DNA of 64,000 nucleotides, taken from Flavobacterium ginsenosidimutans. Its GTDB lineage: Bacteria; Bacteroidota; Bacteroidia; Flavobacteriales; Flavobacteriaceae. Numbering within the stretch: the first letter of the stretch is position 1; the number at the start of each line of letters is the position of its first letter. Shown here piece by piece: positions 60,896 through 64,000 of the stretch. The notes beneath the pieces are model-generated. The model saw only the letters and a list, made by a program, of their open reading frames with translations, searched no databases and was not told the origin of the DNA. The stretch covers positions 604,895 to 668,894 of the forward strand of contig NZ_QJRJ01000082.1 of the NCBI RefSeq assembly GCF_003254625.1, written 5' to 3'. The translations under genes and the position numbers were made by a program.

Positions 60896-60961
60896 CAAAA
60901 TTAGAAGCTTCTAAAACCAAAAAATAGTATCTGGTTTACCTTTTGTATCTCGTTTACTTTT
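60896..60961 (-). promoter_or_regulatory. AraC-type direct-repeat operator and promoter of the outer-membrane protein gene
   Basis: On the minus strand, AAAAGTAAACGAGATAC and AAAAGGTAAACCAGATAC follow each other (60961-60927), then exactly 23 bases, then TAATTTTG (60903-60896). The distal half overlaps the last codons of the ChrB-AraC gene. The same arrangement lies in front of chrA. Confidence 0.78.
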
Positions 60962-61796
60962 TTACCTTTTTTCTATAAGAAGATGGATTTTTTCCTGTAT
61001 GGAGTTTAAAAATTCGAGTGAAATGACTTTGGTCTGAAAACCCCGTCATATAAGCTATTTCGGTTAAAGTATGAGACGAATTTTCAATAAGATTGATTGC
61101 TTTCTCGATGCGAAGTTTTCTAACATATTCACCAAAATTTAAATCTTCAAAATGTTTTGAAAATTCTCGAGATAAATAAGACGGATTCAAATCAAGTTCG
61201 TTTGAAATTTTCTTCAAATCAAAAGTAAATTGTGCGTCTATTTGATCTTGAATGATATTCTTTAAATCTTTAACCCAAGAAGGCGTTTTTCCAGAAGTTT
61301 TTTTGTCTTTCAGAAACTTGTTATAAACCTCATGCAATAATTTCTCAAAAGGACTATTCTGTAAGTGATTCTGTTTATATAAATGCGTAGCCCAGCTATA
61401 TAAAGCATCATAAAGAATCATGCCTTTTTCTAAAAGTTCATAATCGTCTTTATTGTTATAAGCTAACCCAGCAGAAATTGCCCAAAGTCCAGCCGATTCT
61501 TTCGCAATTTCATGTCGGTCAGTATCTGCGCCACGGACAATTCCAGCAATAATTAAAACAGCAGGATCATTAATTTCATATTTTTTTACAATATAATCAA
61601 AAGTGCATTCTTCATTGTAATGTGTAAACTCTACATTTGGTATATCAAATGGAATTGCGTCTAATTCTTTTGCTTTAGAAATTACATCATCAAAAGGAAC
61701 ATAAATGAATTTAGCTTCGTGGTCAACAAATTTTCTAATTAGCCAAGGACAAGCGATTCGGTCAATTTTTGGTCTTTCTCTGGTAATCCATTTCAT
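60954..61796 (-). CDS. ChrB-domain / AraC-type regulator fusion
   Basis: 280 residues. The N-terminal ~150 residues are a ChrB C-terminal-type domain (WITRERPKIDRIACPWLIRKFVDHEAKFIYVPFDDV, then HYNEECTFDYIVKKY and GIVRGADTDRHEIAKESAGLWAISAGL), found in chromate-resistance proteins. The C-terminal ~105 residues are an AraC/XylS DNA-binding domain (FDLKKISNELDLNPSYLSREFSKHFEDLNFGEYVRKLRIEKAINLIENSSHTLTEIAYMTGFSDQSHFTRIFKLHTGKNPSSYRK). This joins a chromate-sensing candidate with a transcription factor. Upstream (on + strand) lies endonuclease V, then ChrA. Its likely operators are the direct repeats at 60927-60961 and 63752-63788. Confidence 0.88.
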   Translation of the reverse strand: MKWITRERPKIDRIACPWLIRKFVDHEAKFIYVPFDDVISKAKELDAIPFDIPNVEFTHYNEECTFDYIVKKYEINDPAVLIIAGIVRGADTDRHEIAKESAGLWAISAGLAYNNKDDYELLEKGMILYDALYSWATHLYKQNHLQNSPFEKLLHEVYNKFLKDKKTSGKTPSWVKDLKNIIQDQIDAQFTFDLKKISNELDLNPSYLSREFSKHFEDLNFGEYVRKLRIEKAINLIENSSHTLTEIAYMTGFSDQSHFTRIFKLHTGKNPSSYRKKVKK

Positions 61797-62004
61797 TTTG
61801 AGGTAGTTTTGGATTTGTTTAAAAATATTAGCTAAGCTACATTTATTTCAGAAGCTTTCAAAAACTGAATTTTTAAAAATCTTTTAATCTGATTTAGAAG
61901 TACCTAAAAACTATTTCCTAAAGTTTTTAATTAATTACTAAAGATCAGACGATTTCCTTGTAAGGTTTTTCTATATTAGCTGAAATTAAAATATTTTATA
62001 CCAA

Positions 62005-62508
62005 ATGATCTTAGCTTTTGATACTTATTACTTTGATGATAAAGCAAAAACAATCTGTCTTGAATTTGCCGAATGGAACGAAGACAAAAACTTCAAGATT
62101 CATTCTGAAATAATTGGCAATGTAGAAGAATATATTCCTGGTGAGTTTTATAAAAGAGAATTACCTTGCATTTTAAGTTTATTAAAACAAATTGACCTAT
62201 CGACAATTGAGGCTATTGTAGTTGATGGATTTGTTTATTTAAATGATGAACAAAAATATGGTTTAGGCGGTTACTTATACGAAAAACTGAATAAAGAAAT
62301 TCCAATTATTGGCGTTGCCAAAACAAATTTTGCTTCTATAGAAAAGAATAAAAAAGCTTTATTTAGAGGCGATAGCAAGAAACCTTTATACATTACTTCT
62401 ATCGGAATTGATTTGGATGAAGCTTTTAAAAAAGTGGAAAGTATGGCCGGAGAATTTAGAATTCCGACTTTGCTGAAAGAATTGGATAGATTGACTAAAG
62501 AAAGCTGA
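62005..62508 (+). CDS. Endonuclease-V-like protein, short and divergent
   Basis: 167 residues, against about 220 for the family. Asp6 (FDTYYFD), the Glu in IPGEFYKRELP and Asp in VVDGFVYL correspond to the metal ligands of endonuclease V, and IPIIGVAKTNF is a family segment. The GHG that usually follows VD (as in VDGHG) and the His in the SPGHRI segment are missing. Canonical endonuclease V cuts near deaminated adenine; this form may have altered activity. It is opposite in direction to the ChrB-AraC and ChrA genes. Its position between the chromate genes may be fortuitous. Confidence 0.7.
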   Translation: MILAFDTYYFDDKAKTICLEFAEWNEDKNFKIHSEIIGNVEEYIPGEFYKRELPCILSLLKQIDLSTIEAIVVDGFVYLNDEQKYGLGGYLYEKLNKEIPIIGVAKTNFASIEKNKKALFRGDSKKPLYITSIGIDLDEAFKKVESMAGEFRIPTLLKELDRLTKES

Positions 62509-62520
62509 TTTATAAAAAAA

Positions 62521-63690
62521 TTAGAGGATATAAAATTTTAAAAACAAACCACAAACGGCTGCGATTAGAATAATATAAGGCTCTTGAAGTTTCTTTATAT
62601 AAATCAAGGTTAAAACCGTAATTACAGCAATAATTGATGTAGGAATATCTACAATACTTCTTTTTGCAATAACAAAAACAGAACCGACTAAAGCGCCTAC
62701 AACCGCCGCAGTAATTCCTTCTACAAAAGCTATAACAGGTTTATTATTGGCAATCTTTTTAAAATAGGGTGCCATTGCTATAGTAAAAAAATAACAAGGT
62801 AAAAATGTTGCCAATGCAGCGACTAAAGCGCCTAAAAATCCGTTCACTAAATATCCTATGAATCCAACAGTTATCACAACTGGTCCTGGCGTAATCATGG
62901 CTACAGCAACCGAATCTAGAAATTGCTGTTCTGTTAACCATTGATTCTCTACAACAACACCAGAATGTAAAAAAGGAACAATTGCTAATCCGCTTCCAAA
63001 AACAAAAGCACCAGCTTTAGCAAAGAAGATAGCGATTTTCATTAAGGTTGTGCTTTCATAATCCCAAAAAGATATTTGAAAAAGAATTATAGAGCTTGCT
63101 ACTTTTGAATTCCACCAACGTGGAGGCGCTTTTGCAATCATATACAAAATCCCAGCGCCAATAAATAATAATATTTGTTCTTGTTCGGTAATATAGGTTA
63201 TTGCAATGGCTAAAATAAAATAAAGCCATAAGAGCCAATTTGATTTAAAAGAAGCAATGTTGAACTTACCAATTGATTTTACTGTAAGCTTATAAGAACT
63301 CATCGCTATAATTCCAACAACAGCTGCGCCTACACCATAAAAGACGGCTTGTATCCAAGATAAACTACCATATAATCGGTATATAATTGCGAGTAAAACT
63401 ACCATTATAAAAGAAGGAAGTATAAATGCAAATCCTATCAAGGTAGCGCCTATTATGCCGTAATGTACATATCCTAAATAAATTCCTAACTGTGCCGCCA
63501 AAGGGCCTGGAGCTAATTGAGCTAATGCTAAACCTTGTTTATATTCCTCTTCGGTTATCCAATTTCGATTTTCTACCAAATCTTTATGCATATAACCAAC
63601 TAATGCCACTGGGCCTCCAAAACCAATAGAGCCAAGTTTTAAAAAGTACAAGGTTAATTCTCTTAAGCTATATTTTGCATTTGCACTCAT
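62521..63690 (-). CDS. chrA: Chromate transporter ChrA (two-domain)
   Basis: 389 residues with about ten to twelve transmembrane helices and two homologous CHR domains. The first carries FLKLGSIGFGGPVALVGYMHKDLVENRNWITEEEYKQGLALAQLAPGPLAAQLGIYLGY; the second FAKAGAFVFGSGLAIVPFLHSGVVVENQWLTEQQFLDSVAVAMITPGPVVITVGFIGYLVNG. Both show the GFGGP/FGSG and PGP motifs of the CHR family of oxyanion exporters. It would export chromate, as judged by family; chromate specificity is not proven here. The promoter carries the AraC-type direct repeat. Confidence 0.93.
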   Translation of the reverse strand: MSANAKYSLRELTLYFLKLGSIGFGGPVALVGYMHKDLVENRNWITEEEYKQGLALAQLAPGPLAAQLGIYLGYVHYGIIGATLIGFAFILPSFIMVVLLAIIYRLYGSLSWIQAVFYGVGAAVVGIIAMSSYKLTVKSIGKFNIASFKSNWLLWLYFILAIAITYITEQEQILLFIGAGILYMIAKAPPRWWNSKVASSIILFQISFWDYESTTLMKIAIFFAKAGAFVFGSGLAIVPFLHSGVVVENQWLTEQQFLDSVAVAMITPGPVVITVGFIGYLVNGFLGALVAALATFLPCYFFTIAMAPYFKKIANNKPVIAFVEGITAAVVGALVGSVFVIAKRSIVDIPTSIIAVITVLTLIYIKKLQEPYIILIAAVCGLFLKFYIL

Positions 63691-63720
63691 AATTTAAAAA
63701 CGTATTTCAAATTGAAAAAT

Positions 63721-63788
63721 CAAAACTAGATTAATAGTATAATTTAAAATAGCATCTTATTTACCTTTTGTATCTAGATTACTTTTTT
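63721..63788 (-). promoter_or_regulatory. AraC-type direct-repeat operator and promoter of chrA
   Basis: On the minus strand the repeats AAAAAAGTAATCTAGATAC and AAAAGGTAAATAAGATGC follow each other (63788-63752), then exactly 23 bases, then TAGTTTTG (63728-63721), a perfect TAnnTTTG match, 30 bases before the ATG. The sequence resembles the operator at 60896-60961. Confidence 0.78.
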
Positions 63789-63888
63789 CCTAATTATTAA
63801 TTTAACGAAAAGCCATGAAATTACAGTAAGGATAAAATCTTTTTTTAGGATTAATAATAAAGAAATTATTGAAAAACTTAATTCAAAT

Positions 63889-63920
63889 AAAAAGCTCCTT
63901 AAGAAATTAAGGAGCTTTTT
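63889..63920. terminator. Strong terminator near the window's right end
   Basis: AAAAAGCTCCTTAA (63889-63902) pairs with TTAAGGAGCTTTTT (63907-63920) around GAAA, a perfect 14-bp stem with A and T flanks. It probably terminates the next gene beyond the window or insulates the chrA region. Confidence 0.8.
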
Positions 63921-63939
63921 ATATTAAAACCTTGTCTTG

Positions 63940-64000
63940 TCCTGAAATAGCGATACACAAAAAGTATCATTATGGAAAAAGATCAAGAATTGCGCTATGT
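63940..64000 (+). mobile_element. Possible insertion-sequence left end with the start of a transposase gene
   Basis: TGTCCTGAAATAGCGATACAC (from about 63938) precedes an ATG at 63972 whose 10 visible codons read MEKDQELRYV. The TGTCCTGAAATAG word resembles the terminal inverted repeat of IS3-type elements in flavobacteria as I recall them. The other end is outside the window, so the call is tentative. Confidence 0.3.

Overview
The window is AT-rich, densely packed chromosome from a member of the Bacteroidota, almost certainly a Flavobacterium-type organism. Evidence: protein-level identity of the genes, the near absence of Shine-Dalgarno sequences, promoters matching the Bacteroidota consensus (TTG, about 19-21 bp, then TAnnTTTG), a fused alpha/beta 2-oxo-acid dehydrogenase E1, and many hairpin-forming intergenic repeats. 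I saw no tRNA, rRNA or CRISPR array. The last bases may be the edge of an insertion sequence.

Layout. 1-1543: end of an OmpR-type response regulator and its histidine kinase. 1617-9460: complete histidine operon hisGDCBHAFI behind a his leader peptide and attenuator. 9490-14040: repeats, a tiny gene remnant, a CBM9-like secreted protein, an M1 peptidase and a conserved helical protein. 14134-22406: leuA-leuB, then an Ile/Val-rich leader peptide and terminator controlling ilvD-ilvB-ilvN-ilvC; leuC and leuD are not here. 22407-28047: a non-coding stretch with a terminator, acs, a small secreted protein, and a pair encoding a degenerate DnaQ-like exonuclease and a cNMP/CBS/DUF294 protein. 28048-28694: a gene-poor gap with four decayed ~116-bp tandem units. 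28695-37598: secreted proteins, a Bcr/CflA-type transporter, NDH-2, a DEAD-box helicase, a RadD-like helicase, and TPR and DUF6155-like proteins. 37662-45581: DUF3817 protein and MscS channel, a Crp/Fnr regulator with a zinc-less alcohol dehydrogenase, the fused E1 and an Fe/2OG oxygenase-type enzyme. 45689-52156: SUI1-like factor, nucleoside phosphorylase, VOC, DUF4265, a cytoplasmic periplasmic-binding-fold protein, a transglutaminase-like protein, a lipoprotein and an ABC-F ATPase. 52331-63690: Ntn hydrolase, an ArsR/AHSA1/DoxX/DUF4256 operon, DUF2200 and VOC proteins, an acetyltransferase behind 21 heptanucleotide repeats, map, a Crp/Fnr-SDR module, and a chromate module (ChrB-AraC fusion, ChrA, outer-membrane protein).

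The most informative signals are regulatory. (a) The his leader has an 8-bp antiterminator that competes with the terminator. (b) Two Crp/Fnr regulators sit beside 16-bp palindromes; three such palindromes all lie exactly 21 bp from a -7 element. (c) The ChrB-AraC fusion is linked to an 18-bp-period direct repeat lying exactly 23 bp from a TAnnTTTG box in front of both chrA and an outer-membrane protein gene. (d) The ArsR gene has two near-identical palindromes placed around its own near-perfect promoter. Together these define small, testable local regulons. No clearly new multi-gene defence or metabolic system is visible; the rest is largely ordinary flavobacterial core genome.
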